Assembly (NCBI GenBank): GCA_036852015.1
Contig: JAANDG010000331.1
Span: 1 to 64,000 of the forward strand
Direction: 5' to 3'
Length of the DNA stretch: 64,000 bases
Source of the DNA: Pelodera strongyloides
Taxonomy: Eukaryota > Nematoda > Chromadorea > Rhabditida > Rhabditidae
The notes beneath the pieces are model-generated. The model was not told the origin of the DNA and searched no databases. It saw only the letters and a program-made list of their open reading frames with translations. A program made the translations under genes and the position numbers. Each line of letters begins with the position of its first letter. Within the stretch, counting starts at the first letter, position 1. Below, in pieces: positions 1 to 10,891 of the stretch.

Positions 1-250
1 GTACATTACGCCCCCGAACCCCCGAACCACTGAACCACCAAAGGCGCCCCCGAGAACCCCCGGGGGTTGTGAACCCCCAGCGCGACGCGTGAACCCCCAA
101 ATCGTGAACCACCTCAGCAAGAACCTCCGAACAGTGAACCACCGAGGGTTGAACTCCCGGATAGTGAACCACTTAGGGTTGAACACCCGGATGATGAACC
201 ACCATGGGCCAATGTTAAAGCTGTATAGCATCCGGTTTTGAAAGTGAGAA
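1..250 (+). repeat. Left terminal inverted repeat
   Basis: GC-richer than its surroundings and made of short direct repeats around a GAACCAC or GAACCCCC core, about ten in the arm. Such an array could be a protein-binding array, but that is inference. It matches the reverse complement of 5640-5890. Confidence 0.9.
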
Positions 251-281
251 CCGGGGACTTTCATCCGGTTTTTGTGAAAGT

Positions 282-348
282 CATTTGCACATACCTCATG
301 GGAAAGCATTTGTTCAGCAAATGCTTTCCCATGAGGTATGTGCAAATG
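282..348. repeat. Perfect hairpin, 31-bp arms with 5-nt loop
   Basis: Bases 282-312 are exactly complementary to 318-348 around the loop TTCAG. A transcript would fold into an uninterrupted 31-bp stem. No coding potential is seen around it. It lies just inside the left arm of the TIR element. Confidence 0.9.
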
Positions 349-819
349 TTTTTTTGGGAAACAAGATATTGGGCGATGGTAAAAATCCTCTCAGAAGATG
401 TATTTGTTAAAAAAAAGGTAATAACGATTGCTGTAATTGAATGGCAATGTGAAATTTAAAAATCGCCACACAAAGCCCCGAGCATTCACTAGGACCAGCT
501 TATTTTTCCATTTGTGACTTAGTATCCAAAGAAAATACTTCTTTGAGACGACGACAGGACCAGTCACTGCTCGTTTATTTTCGGATGTCTTCACCTGCCC
601 AGTTCCCAAGGCACACTCGGTGTTTTAATAAGTGTGAAACAGTTATCTTTGATGGTATGCGGGTGCGTGAAAGGAAAGAAAGGCGAATGGCTTACTTCGT
701 GAACAATCTTCAGCTAGTTCAGTTAGCTGAGTACACTTTTCGCGAGAATCTAGCGATTTTATGGCGAAATCGTATGTGTCTTAGTCACTGCATCGGTTTT
801 GGCATTTGCGTCTAGTTCT

Positions 820-1085
820 CGCGACAGGTTTGCCGTAAAACATGAAACTCAGCGAGTGCGCGGCGGAAAAAGGACGGTTCGTCCAGGTTTCGCCGCACAC
901 TTCGCACCAGACGCTCGACTGATGAATACTTTGGCACACCATTGCCCAATATTCGCCCGGTTTTCTCGAAAGGGTAGCCAGTGCACTCGCCCGGACTTGG
1001 CTGGAATCCGGCGAAGACTGGGCGAAGTGCGCGGCGAAACCTGGGCGAACCCGGTGTTTTTCGCTGCGCACCTACCGAATTTTGT
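820..1085. repeat. GC-rich dispersed repeat (TTCGCCGCGC-type)
   Basis: A GC-rich island with internally repeated and inverted motifs around GCGCGGCGAAA and TTTCGCCGC. Related blocks occur at 49497-49770 and 55858-56045. The open frames on both strands here come from the lack of stops in GC-rich sequence, not from a gene. Confidence 0.5.
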
Positions 1086-1770
1086 CAGTGTGCACAGCCA
1101 GTTTAATTTGTGTCTGTGTCTTTTTATGCGTATGAAACGTACGTAAGATGGATGAAATTTAAAAATCCCGAAGCGGAACAATTTATTCGAATTTTACTTC
1201 CATAACGGGAGTGCTGGCACATGCTACACGTTACTCTTTCATATAATAAGAAAGAGGTTAAATGTTTAAAGGGAAAATGTAGGCCCTTTTTGAAGTTAAG
1301 CTGTATTATTAGAATGCGTGTTCCCCATAAGGAAACAATAACAAAAGTTGCCTACAATTATCCACTTAAAGCGAAATACCCCCGGTTGGGGTTTTCACCA
1401 AAAATAGATTGAAAAAGTTATAAACGAAAATAAACATAAAAACACAACAAATAAGTGCATCTTGCACAAAAAAGTTCTCAAACAACCATTTTTGCGATTT
1501 TGTATGGAAATTCGCTTCATTTGCCGATTTTAATACTAGCACGGCCCTGGAAAAATCGAGGGATGGCCTTTTCAAATTATAACACACTCCGCAGATCCAA
1601 TGACGAAATGTTGACAAAATATTTGAATTTTGGCTAGTAAAAGTCCAAAAAGACACGTTGAAAACAGTAAACGCACGGTGTTTTATCTCCTCTTTTGGTT
1701 GATAATTCGCTTTACAAAGTTCGCCTTTCCATAGTAAACGCGTTAATCGGAACCGTGGCATAAAATAGGT

Positions 1771-2235
1771 ATGATGGAGCAACTTTCAATTATATCGGCA
1801 AATAGCAAGATTCAAGATGCAGAGCATGCAAATTCGTACTTACATATTCAGTCGCCTATTTAAATTAACGTCTGGTAGAAAGGCTAGTTTAGCGTTTTTT
1901 TGCTCATTTTGAGTCCTACATATTCGCTTTAAAGCGAAATAGCGGGCGTTCCGCAGAAATTATAAAAAAATCCAGGTAAATTTGGGAAAATTAGCATAAT
2001 TGGTAAGAATTGAATACGTTTACTGACACCCTGGCTTACACGGCAGTTCTGATGGAGCAAAAATTTAGCATATGTGTGCATACATCGGCATATAGCTTGC
2101 AACAGCGACATATTTGCATGCAAATCAGAATATTCGAATTTACATATTCAGTCGCCTACTTAAATTCATGTCTGGTGTGGAAACTCTAGTTTCGCAGTTG
2201 TTTTGCATTTTGAATGCCTACATATTCCCTTTAAT
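1771..2235 (+). repeat. Diverged direct duplication, ~280-bp period
   Basis: Sequence around 1771-1935 reappears at about 2050-2235. The best-preserved stretch contains TTACATATTCAGTCGCCTA in both copies. It lies inside the TIR element. Confidence 0.7.
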
Positions 2236-2858
2236 TGCCTTTTCAGTAGTAGGAGTTCCCCATACTAGCCCTAACTGATAGAGTAAGGAGTAGCATCTAC
2301 CGTAGTATTGTGTCATATTTTGTTAGCGATTCACAATTCTACCAAGTTGAAAATGACACACTAAAAGCGCATGGGCTTACAATTAGGGCACCATATTTTA
2401 TTATCACTATAAATTAATATTTTTTTGGTTTCCAGCAAATTTTGGTGTTTTTTCACTGTTAGTTTAGAAGTTGTAACCTAAAATATGTAAAAACCAGGCA
2501 AAGTAGTATACACCGAGCCAGGCAAAGTTATTTGTTAGTTTACATCGTTCGCGATCTGAAGGTCACTTTTATGCCGCATCCGTGCACCGTAAATATGTTC
2601 GTTACTACAAAATGCGGAGAAAGTCTGCCGAATTTTTCAAAATCCTACTTTCTTTTTCCTGGCCTAAAATTTTTAATTATTATATTATTAATTTTTGCTT
2701 TAAAATCCGTAATATCCTTTCTAACAACCACAAACATCTTTTAGATAAATTGTGATTAATATTATGCATCTTCGTATCTGTTGCGTTTTGCTTTTGTTGT
2801 GATTGTAAATCAATTTTTTTCTGTAAATTTATTTATTTATTTGTTTTTGTAAATTCAG

Positions 2859-3580
2859 ACTTGTGTACGCAACTCCTCTGCCCATGGAATATGCTCATTC
2901 TTTGGACCAGAATCTGGTAAGTATCGCAGTTTTCCTCAACTTTTTTCCTGTGATAGACGATTTTTATGCAATTTGACGTTCAAATTTTTGGTACTGTTAA
3001 TTCGAGTTTTGCTACTTTCTTATAACTACTCATCTAAAAGCATAATTGGGAGCATGTGATGGGTCTCACTTACCCCAGGTCATCATGAATCACTTTTTAA
3101 ATGCATTGGTGTAAAGCAAAACTTGGAAGATTTTTTGAGAGAAAAACAAATATATTTTTCTCGTAGGCACAATAATAGGTACAGGTACAATGTCTCGCCT
3201 CTCAGGTACAATAATAGCATTTTTCGATTCTATGTTTATTGTGGCTTTTTAGATCCTGAAGAGGCTGATTGTGTAATCAACTGAATTCGCCTACGAGGCA
3301 GCTTCCACGTCTACAAGGTTTGCTCGCTGCATAAAGTTATTTTTAATTTTAGAACGGTTCCGGATATTATATCCTTCTAACTCTAGTCCTTGGAAAATGA
3401 TGAGACCACCAGTGACAAACGGGTCGTGTTATGCTCCGTCTTCGCTTATTATGTGCTTTTTTGGTTTATTTATCTACAGGTGATTTTTTTTTGTTTATTC
3501 AATTATTGCAGATTTTTTGCTGATCTCTCATATGTTCACCGTACGCAATGGAAACGCAGGGTACTTTCATCCTTTAGAAG
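2859..3580 (+). CDS. Possible spliced exons of unknown gene inside the TIR element
   Basis: Three intervals, 2859-2916, 3353-3479 and 3511-3580, are each bounded by a good AG acceptor and a GT donor (GTAAGT, GTGATT, GTAAGC). One frame stays open across all three when they are joined in matching phase, giving about 85 residues with a hydrophobic stretch (SSLIMCFFGLFIY) followed by a basic tail. I do not recognise the family. No start exon or final exon is evident. It could be a captured host gene fragment, part of an unrecognised element gene, or chance. Confidence 0.25.
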
Positions 3581-3623
3581 GTAAGCATTTATTTTCCCTT
3601 GCTTTGTTGACATGTTTGAAGCT

Positions 3624-3793
3624 CGCTTAAGGCAAATGCCGGCCGTTTGAGACACATCGTGGACAAATGAATTCCTACTTATTTATGCGAATTAATTTAG
3701 CTCGATTTTATTTTATTTCCATTTGCATAAGCTGCATAAGAATGCTGGTGTACTTCGATGTGTTTCATAACCGGCCGGTAGTTCGCTTTCAAA
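3624..3793. repeat. TTAA-family MITE 1, degraded copy
   Basis: It keeps the family ends in decayed form (GCCGGCCGTTTGAGACACATCG on the left over positions 3637-3658, CCGGCCGGTAGTTCGCTTT on the right) and the shared core with TTATGCGAATTAATTTAGC. Confidence 0.7.
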
Positions 3794-4061
3794 TTGTGAT
3801 TATGATTGTGCTTTTCATTGGGATGGTTTTATCCTTCCTCTTTGAATCTCCCTAATTTTAACAATAAGAATTATGTTCAAATTATTTGTAACTCTACTCA
3901 CCCTTCCTTATTTATGAACTGAGATAATTAAAACTAATAATCAACGAGCCACAAGTTGTGTTGCTTTAGTAGAATAGGCCTCTGTCTTCTTGTTTTTACG
4001 CGGTTTTATTCGAATGTTTAGTGCTTAGGTGGCCTCACAAATATGGAATAGATGATGGGAC

Positions 4062-4290
4062 CTTGATAGAGTATTTATGTTAAGTTTTCGCGCACTTTCG
4101 CATGCGAAAGTATCATCCATGTTATTGCAGTTTCTATAGTGGGAAACTAGTGGAATTTTACATACAGTAAGAAATTTACATACAACTGCGTCGTGTTTTG
4201 CATACACCTAATGTAAAACTGCGCGAAAATGGAAAAGTCAACTTGGATGGTACTTTCGCGCGAAAGTGTAACATAAATACTCTATCAATG
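4062..4290. repeat. Fold-back MITE-like inverted repeat
   Basis: The segment starting TGATAGAGTATTTATGTTA near 4062, followed by CACTTTCGCATGCGAAAGT, is mirrored by CACTTTCGCGCGAAAGTG-like sequence and ...AACATAAATACTCTATCA at about 4240-4290. There is no coding content. Confidence 0.65.
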
Positions 4291-4340
4291 GCATTAGGTG
4301 TTACTTGCTCTCACACAAATATTCGCGCGCAAAATGCTCT

Positions 4341-4656
4341 TATGGGGTTTCCATCTGTGCGAAAACGCCAAATACCCATCCATTTTCAAGTCATTTTACA
4401 TGCATGTCAGCTGCCTACCGCAACCCATGCGAATCGCACATTTGACATGGTCCTGCAGCGAAAATGCCCCAAACCCGTGCTATTTGGAACAGTACCGCAT
4501 CAGTCCCATACTGTTTGAAATAGATCCGTACTATTTTGAAATAGGTCAAATACTAGATCCAAAATCGCTGCGGGACCTTGTCATTGAGAGATTTACACTG
4601 ATTCGAACATGTTTGTCATTTTCGCAATTGCGAATCGCATAAATGGAAACCCCATT
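4341..4656. repeat. MITE with TATGGGGTTTCCA ends
   Basis: Inverted ends: TATGGGGTTTCCAT on the left and ATGGAAACCCCATTA on the right. The ends are shared with the shorter elements at 7005-7170, 49890-50005 and 52862-53006, so this is probably a longer member or relative of that family. Confidence 0.65.
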
Positions 4657-5639
4657 AATGCGTAATTGCCGCTTTAATTTAAGAAGGTGCTCTTGGTAGA
4701 GAACAAGAGGCGCAGATTATAGATTATTGAACTAGATCTGTTGAACTGTCACATATTTATTTAGTCAAGCTGCTATTGTCCGCAATGGATCGTTGTCAAG
4801 CTGCACTGAATGAGACCACTTTAAAGCCCCGGTTTTCTTCTGCTACACGTAAGTTGTGCATCATTACTCTTTGGTTCGTTCATAATCTTCATCGTTCGTC
4901 TTCATCGTTTAATTTAGTTGACATACCAGTTCATCTATTGTGTTGTCGTTGCTGATTTTTGTAGTAACGTTGTGCGGGTAAATCGTGTACTGACTGATAG
5001 TAGCAACTTTTCACTCACCCTTTTGTATATCTGCATAGTCTGCATTTTGACTATCACATCCTATATTTCTTGAAGTTCGCATTTTCAGGCGACTGTTTGG
5101 CTTGTGGGCGATCAACTCGAACTATTGATTTGGAGACGTAGCGGCCATGCCCCACGAATTATTAATTTGTTCTTCAATAAATTTATTGTATATTTTGCTG
5201 TTGTTCATGATGTCAAACGTTTAATTTTTGCATATTTTCGGACATGTGGTGTATCCCACTCACGCTACTATAACACTTTACTGCATTAAGTTTTCATGGC
5301 ATTATATTGGCCAGGTAGGTAATAGTCTGCCGGTAACTAAGTGTGTATTGCGTTCGGCAAACGTTCTTCCGCGTGTTCCGTCCACTGAGCAGTTAGGTAA
5401 TTTCATTTCGCCTCATTTAATCAAAAACTCGACAGAAAATTGATTGCAGACTTATAATTAGAGCATGGATTTGCCGTGTTATGTTACAGTTTCCATTACC
5501 GGTACCGGTTTTATGTCTACGTTTGCGGTTTCCATTATGCTTTATTTCCGAAAGTATATAGCGGTATAACGGCGGATTTGGAATGGGCGTTCAACAAATA
5601 TTTTCCTATGAGTTTATGTAGATTATAAATAAGAAAAAA

Positions 5640-5890
5640 TTCTCACTTTCAAAAACCGGATGCTATACAGCTTTAACATTGGCCCATGGTGGTTCATCAT
5701 CCGGGTGTTGAACCCTAAGTGGTTCACTAACCGGGAGTTCAACCCTCGGTGGTTCACTGTTCGGAGGTTCTTGCTGAGGTGGTTCACGATTTGGGGGTTC
5801 ACGCGTCGCGCTGGGGGTTCACAACCCCCGGGGGTTCTCGGGGGCGCCTTTGGTGGTTCAGTGGTTCGGGGGTTCGGGGGCGTAATGTAC
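5640..5890 (-). repeat. Right terminal inverted repeat
   Basis: Reverse complement of the first 250 bases, with a few substitutions and a one-base length difference. It ends CGTAATGTAC at 5890, after which unrelated sequence begins. Confidence 0.9.
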
Positions 5891-6299
5891 AATTAGCCTT
5901 ATCGAGACCCTTCCTTATAGACAACAAGATCTATGCGGTCAAGCCCGGTTTCAAAATGTCCCTATGTCTCTGTATTACACCACATACGGTGGACGCGGAA
6001 GCTGCTAACGCACCAGCAGAACTACCTAGGGAACATCTACATTTTCCGTAAATAGTTGGCCGCGATCGTACTCGATATCAAACAACTGTACTTTGATTTT
6101 CGTTCCAAAGGGTAGCCGCTACGGATAAGAAACGGATAGAATTTTGGCAAGGAATCGGCGGGCTAACAAAAAACGGCCCCGGCAAAAAAAAGAAAGAAAA
6201 AAAACTTTTGACGCTCAAAAGTTACATGGATGTGAAAGCAAAATTCTAATGAGGCCTTTGTTGAGCATTGTGGGAATTTATAGTATACCAAAATTGCAG
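5891..6299. other. Sequence between TIR element and peptidase copy A exons
   Basis: No exon of the M13 family could be placed here, although exons matching 10 and 11 of copies C and D would be expected just upstream of 6300. The open stretch at 5893-6051 has no recognised similarity. Confidence 0.5.
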
Positions 6300-6895
6300 C
6301 GTCCATTCTGCTCCATATGCTCGAATCAACGGAATGTTCTCAGTCATGCCAGAATTTCACAAGGCCTTCAATTGCCATAAACACCAGCTTATGGTTCAGG
6401 TTGTTTTTATAACCTTTTATATATTAAATGTTACTGAGACAAGCAGGAGTACGTACATGCATTATATACTTTTTTTACTAATGTGAATGAACAATAACAT
6501 TATTTGTTTGTCGTGTTACCTTGTTTGTAAGCATATTTAGATTGTCACTAATAATACTTTGTTATTAATGTACTTTTCAGCCGGACCGCTGCTCATTCTA
6601 CGGTACAAAGAACTCAACTAAAAATGAACTGTGTATCTCGCCTCAAAGACTGAAGATAACAAGTTATTTTATGTGTTCTCGCTGTTCGTTTTCATCAAAG
6701 TTTTTGATCAAATGTTCTTTTAACTGTATCTTACAAAGCATGACAAGCAATACACAAATAAATAAACAAACAAACAAGCAAAACTTTTATGAAATCGTCG
6801 GTCTCGCTATATGCTTCAGGGATTTGTATATGTACCCCAACGTTTCGTGCTTCTTCAAAATATGCCTTTGTATTAGTACATTTCATAAGCCTTAA
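6300..6895 (+). CDS. M13 peptidase copy A, last two exons (partial gene)
   Basis: Exon 6300-6399 matches exon 12 of copies C and D. It holds the conserved VHS...ARINGMFSVMPEF stretch, with the histidine and arginine that bind substrate in neprilysins. After an intron, the final exon begins at 6581 with PDRCSFYG, the family's C-terminal cysteine motif. In the other copies a stop follows within 1-12 codons. Here the frame stays open to TAA at 6893-6895, adding about 97 residues rich in Cys, Phe and Ser. The upstream exons are either beyond the window, spliced across the 5.9-kb TIR element, or lost. Copies A and B resemble each other (both HKAFNCHKHQL) more than C or D. Whether A is a live gene is open. 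Confidence 0.65.
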
Positions 6896-7457
6896 GAGGA
6901 GCCCGTTATATCAACAAACTTTTACCAAGCAGAATGACTACGGTTTCACGCCCGCAGACATACTACGTCTTGACCAGTACTTCTTACAGCATTTATGCGG
7001 ATTTTAATGGGGTTTACATGTTTACAAGTATGGTGAAAATTTACCGTATCTTGGAACTACACGAGAATATTTTTTTTAATTTTCCATATTATATATGCAG
7101 GTTTCGTGCAGAAATACGGTAGTATTGGCAGAATCGCACCGAATTTTTGGGATACTTGGAAACCCCATTACCCAGCGCCGGGCACAAGGATTTTTACCCT
7201 AATATTCATAGCCCACGTTCTCCAGGCGCGCAGCGCTAAGATGCGAATCCGCGTTCTCGGGAGAGAGAGGGCTTTTTGACATGGGAAACGTGGAGATGCA
7301 AATGTGCAAATTTTGCAACGGACGCGGATTCGCATGTTCGCGCTGCGCGCCTAAGGACCAGAGGCCTGAGATTCGATTGAGCTCACCATTTTTATAAGAC
7401 GGCGGAACAATTTTTTCTAATGAGTTTCCGTAATAGATAGAATGCATCCGTAATGCA
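6896..7457. other. Spacer between copy A and the LINE
   Basis: Holds a MITE at 7005-7170 and a GC-richer inverted stretch around 7205-7370 (ACGCGGATTCGCAT-type words in both orientations). No gene seen. Confidence 0.5.
7005..7170. repeat. MITE with TAATGGGG ends
   Basis: The ends are TAATGGGGTTTACA and TTGGAAACCCCATTA. The internal ACCGTATCTTGGAACTACAC is shared with the copies at 49890 and 52862. Confidence 0.75.
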
Positions 7458-9058
7458 TTGATAGAAACAAATAGGAGGTTTCAACATTGTTTAATGAGAA
7501 CTCTTTTACCATATGAGGTAGAAAAGGAACTCAGCAATCTCAAATTCTCCTTATCTGATACTTCTGATAAAATTCCTCAATTATTCCTCAAAAAGTGTCG
7601 CCAACAATTAGCAGAACCATTGTCGTATATATTTAATCTATCTCTTGAGCAAGGTGTAGTTCCTAATATTTGGAAACAAGGTCTTGTCACACCGATTCCA
7701 AAAACAAAAAATCCCACGCTACCTGTTGACTACAGACCAATTACTATCTTACCTTCCACTAGCAAATGTCTCGAAAAGTTTGTATTGAGAGAACTTCAGA
7801 AATGGATTAAAAAGCTCAATATTCTTCCACCTGAGCAATACGGTTTTGTAAAAGGGAAAAGTCTCGATCTCCAACTCTTAGAATGCCAACATATGTATGT
7901 GCAACAAATTGATGACGGAGGCTATGTCGATGTCATATACATAGATTTAGCTAAAGCATTTGATTCTGTGAGCCATGAAAAATTGATTTATAAGATCCGG
8001 TCTCTTGGCCTACCAACCCAACTTGTGCATTGGATTCAATCCTACTTAGAGAACAGAACTTTTCGTGTAAAAGTAGATGATGTGCTTTCTGATGAGTACC
8101 CCGCACCTTCTGGTGTTCCTCAGGGAGGAGTCCTAAGTCCAACTCTATTTATATTGTATCTTTCCGACTTACCCAAATTTTTAGCTTGTTGTCCTAACGT
8201 CAAGGTTTCTATTTTTGTTGATGACGTAAAACTTTTTCTACAATATTCTAATACCTCTCCATCGTTGGTTGATGAACTAGATTTGTGCCTGCGTAAATGG
8301 CCGCGTAGCTGCGTAAAGCTGCGTAAAGCTGCGTAAAGCTGCGTAAATGGCGTAAATGCGTAAATAGCATACAAGGCCAGCTTGTGAAATCTAAAAATTC
8401 GGCGCGAGATTTAGGTGTAATATTTGACGAGTCCTTGTCCTTTTCTGAACATATTTCCATTACCACATCTAAAGCCCTCCGATGCTTCTATGGTATAAAT
8501 AGTACCCTCCAACTAAGAGACCCCCGTCTTCTCATAAAGGCTTACAATGTATGGGTTCTACCGATACTCGAATTTGCCTCATGTGTTTGGAATCCATACT
8601 TATCGATCCATATAAAGCAACTGGAAGATGTACAGGCTACAATTACGTGGATCATTTTCAAAAAATGTGCCAAACCAGGTATTATTATTCCGAAATACTC
8701 TGAACGGCTCAAAATATTGGGTCTAAAAACTTTACAAGAACGGCGCATTCAAAAAGATCTTATTACATCTTTCAAAATCATAAAGCGTGAGGTGGATATA
8801 GATAGTAGTAAATACTATGCGTGGAGGCCAATGAGCAGATCAAGCTACTTTAATCTGAGTATTGAATTCAGTCGCAAAAATGTCAAATTTCACTCTTTCT
8901 TTATAAGAACGGCGAGGTGGCTTTCAAACGCAAATTTTCCGCTAGACGCGCTAGTGTCGCAAAATTCTCATGTCTTTAAGAAAAAGCTGAAAGCAATAGA
9001 TATCCTTGAATGTCTCGGAGTTGAAAAAATGGAAAATATTATCTCTGTTAACCGTTGA
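7458..9058 (+). pseudogene. LINE reverse transcriptase, interrupted ORF
   Basis: Two open segments, 7458-8336 and 8384-9058, in different frames. The catalytic FVDD is intact, but the frame is broken by the tandem repeat at 8282-8368. A functional protein of this clade would read through this region without a break. Confidence 0.85.
8282..8368 (+). repeat. Minisatellite (about 10-bp unit) inside the LINE ORF
   Basis: Repeats of GCTGCGTAAA with shorter variants ATGGCGTAAATGCGTAAAT. It sits where the reverse transcriptase palm-thumb junction should be coded. Confidence 0.85.
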
Positions 9059-9798
9059 TTCATTTAGAATACGCTGACTATCAATTAGTGGAATTTACAG
9101 CATGCTGGAACGACTATCGGCAACAACGAGGATAAATCATAATTCTTTCCTTTCTATTTCTATTCACTTTCCTTTTCAAAAACACCAGTTCACTAATGCA
9201 TCACCATGTGCATGTATGCTCAGGCAATTATACAGGTTTATACATTACTCTCGTGAAGAATAATAAGAAGGAGGTTCTACATAAGCAGTTAACCCTTTTC
9301 CCTATATACATATTTATAAATGGTTTAGCTACGTAGCGCATGCGGACTCCTGCGGGTGGAGGGTAGTGACGATGCTAGGCCCCTACTTTATGTGTGATGG
9401 CCCTGAGATGTATCTACTTGTTTATTATTGCATATTTGTACATTTATGTGTGACACGTTTAGGATTGTTGAGAACGTGAACACGTAGTTCTTTTGTTGAG
9501 GTAACGTGGCTAAACTAAACTAAAACTAAAAAATACGGGTTGGCTGTTTGTCTGGAACCAAATTCTTTGATTCGCTATCAACATCGTTTTCTTTGTTAAC
9601 TCTTGTGGAATTACAATCTATATACTGTTGGTGCAAATTATATCCAAGTATCTATATTATCTACTTTGAATTTCTTTTTCATCGTCTCTCACGGCGTTGC
9701 GCTCTTTTTAATGAGTATAATAAATATTCAAAATATGACTCCAACTCACATTATAATTCTTTTATATAACAAGATAGTTCATGCTTCCAGCCTTCCAG

Positions 9799-10626
9799 CT
9801 TCCATTCTGCTAAACTCGCACGTGTCAACGGGATGTTCTCATCCATGCCAGAATTTCACAAAGCCTTCAATTGCCATAAACATCAGCTGGCTCAGGTTGT
9901 TAATTTACTTCATTATTCATTGACAACGCAAAAACTTGCAAATAACTCCGGCCATGTTAAAGATAATAACAAAAATAACATTAAATGGTCAGGCCCATTT
10001 CAAATAACCCCTATTTTTGAAGATTCCATCTGATTCTCTATGGCAAACATAGTAGGATACGATATTTTCCTAATTTTCAAGCGCAAAACTCACCCAGTAT
10101 TCAGCAATTTACCATGGTCAGTCATACCCAACTATATATCGCATTTGTCACGCCCCTCCGCGCTAATTGGGCAATATGCTCTGTTGGGCGTGGCAATTGC
10201 GATATAGGCCAATCAGCGCGAATGGGCATGACAACTGCGGTTGATTGTTGTGTTTGACCAGCCATGATAAATTGCTGAAAATTGCGTGAATATTGCGACT
10301 CAAAACTGGAAAAAAATCAGCCTACTATATTTGACATGGAGAATCAGATGGAATCATCAAAAGTAGGGGTCATTTGAAATGGGCCTGACCCTTTAACACA
10401 ACACTTATTACGAACATAAAATGTCGCACACGTTTTTTCAAGGTACTCCCACATTGAATAAACTATAAAACGTGAAAATGCAATTTTGACTAACATAAAT
10501 GTACAAATAATCCATTGATTAGTCACTACTAGCAATAACATTATCCAAATGCGTGATTTTTTTCAGCCGGACCGCTGCTCATTTTATGAGATGACAGGGA
10601 AGCCTCGCTGTAATAACTGTAACTAA
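9799..10626 (+). pseudogene. M13 peptidase copy B, last two exons only
   Basis: Exon 9799-9895 corresponds to exon 12 of the family (FHSAKLARVNGMFSSMPEF...HKHQL) and has lost one codon near its end relative to A. The final exon 10567-10626 codes PDRCSFYEMTG...CN and a stop. The intron contains the 410-bp MITE at 9981-10396. Upstream, LINE sequence begins within about 270 bases, and I could not place exons 1-11. The piece is therefore most likely a truncated duplicate. Confidence 0.7.
9981..10396. repeat. TTAA-bounded palindromic MITE 3 (~410 bp)
   Basis: The ends are TTAAATGGTCAGGCCCATTT and AAATGGGCCTGACCCTTTAA. Long inverted arms meet around an inner inverted pair CACGCCC...GGGCGTG. A second copy lies at 46321-46737 in the ebax-1 gene. 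Confidence 0.88.
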
Positions 10627-10891
10627 ACCGTTGATGGTTCACGAGGGGTTCCTACCAGCAGTGCTCAATGGTTTACACTGATATACAGCTCCAGCAAATG
10701 GTATCCAGCTGTATTATTTACAGTTAGGCATCTTTACCAACTCTTTTCAAATTTTTTTTTATATTTTTTTTATGGAGGCTTGAGTTTCTTTCCCGACGTC
10801 GTGACTTGAATTTGCATGATATATTTTAATGAGCGCATGTAAATTCAATCAAAATAGCGGACGGAAAATCTCGCTGCAAGTCCATCCACTG

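Larger units (their letters stand above)
1..5890. mobile_element. 5.9-kb element with ~250-bp terminal inverted repeats, no visible transposase
   Basis: The first 250 bases recur as reverse complement at the right end (5640-5890) with only a few differences, so the arms are recent or under conversion. Both tips read GTACATTACGCCCCC inward. The interior is AT-rich and carries other repeats: a perfect hairpin at 282-348, a 280-bp duplication at 1771-2235, a TTAA-family MITE relic at 3624-3793 and fold-back MITEs at 4062-4290 and 4341-4656. No open frame looks like a transposase, integrase or polymerase. The window starts exactly at the left tip, so a target duplication cannot be tested. It may be a non-autonomous fold-back or TIR transposon that lies in an intron or upstream of peptidase copy A. 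The superfamily is unknown. Confidence 0.75.
7458..9533 (+). mobile_element. LINE (CR1/Jockey-like non-LTR retrotransposon), 5'-truncated, defective
   Basis: The frame from 7458 to 8336 encodes most of a reverse transcriptase: YRPITILPSTSKCLEK, a first-aspartate block IYIDLAKAFDSVSHEK, SGVPQGGVLSPTLF and the catalytic FVDD near 8214-8225. The thumb and C-terminal part resumes in another frame at 8384-9058 (LGVIFDESLSF, LPILEFASCVWNPY). Between them, about 60-80 codons are replaced by a 10-bp tandem repeat. No endonuclease domain is present, so the 5' part is missing. The 3' end has a long untranslated region and a tail of TAAACTAAACTAAAACTAAA type ending near 9533. It lies between peptidase copies A and B and may have replaced the 5' exons of B. 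Confidence 0.88.

Noticed and set aside
849..1181. Open frames on both strands near 800-1180
   Set aside because: GC-rich repeat with few stops; no protein family recognised.
9548..9798. Possible exon 11 of peptidase copy B (SIYCWCKLY-like stretch)
   Set aside because: Only Trp-Cys matches the family block and there are no convincing splice sites in phase.
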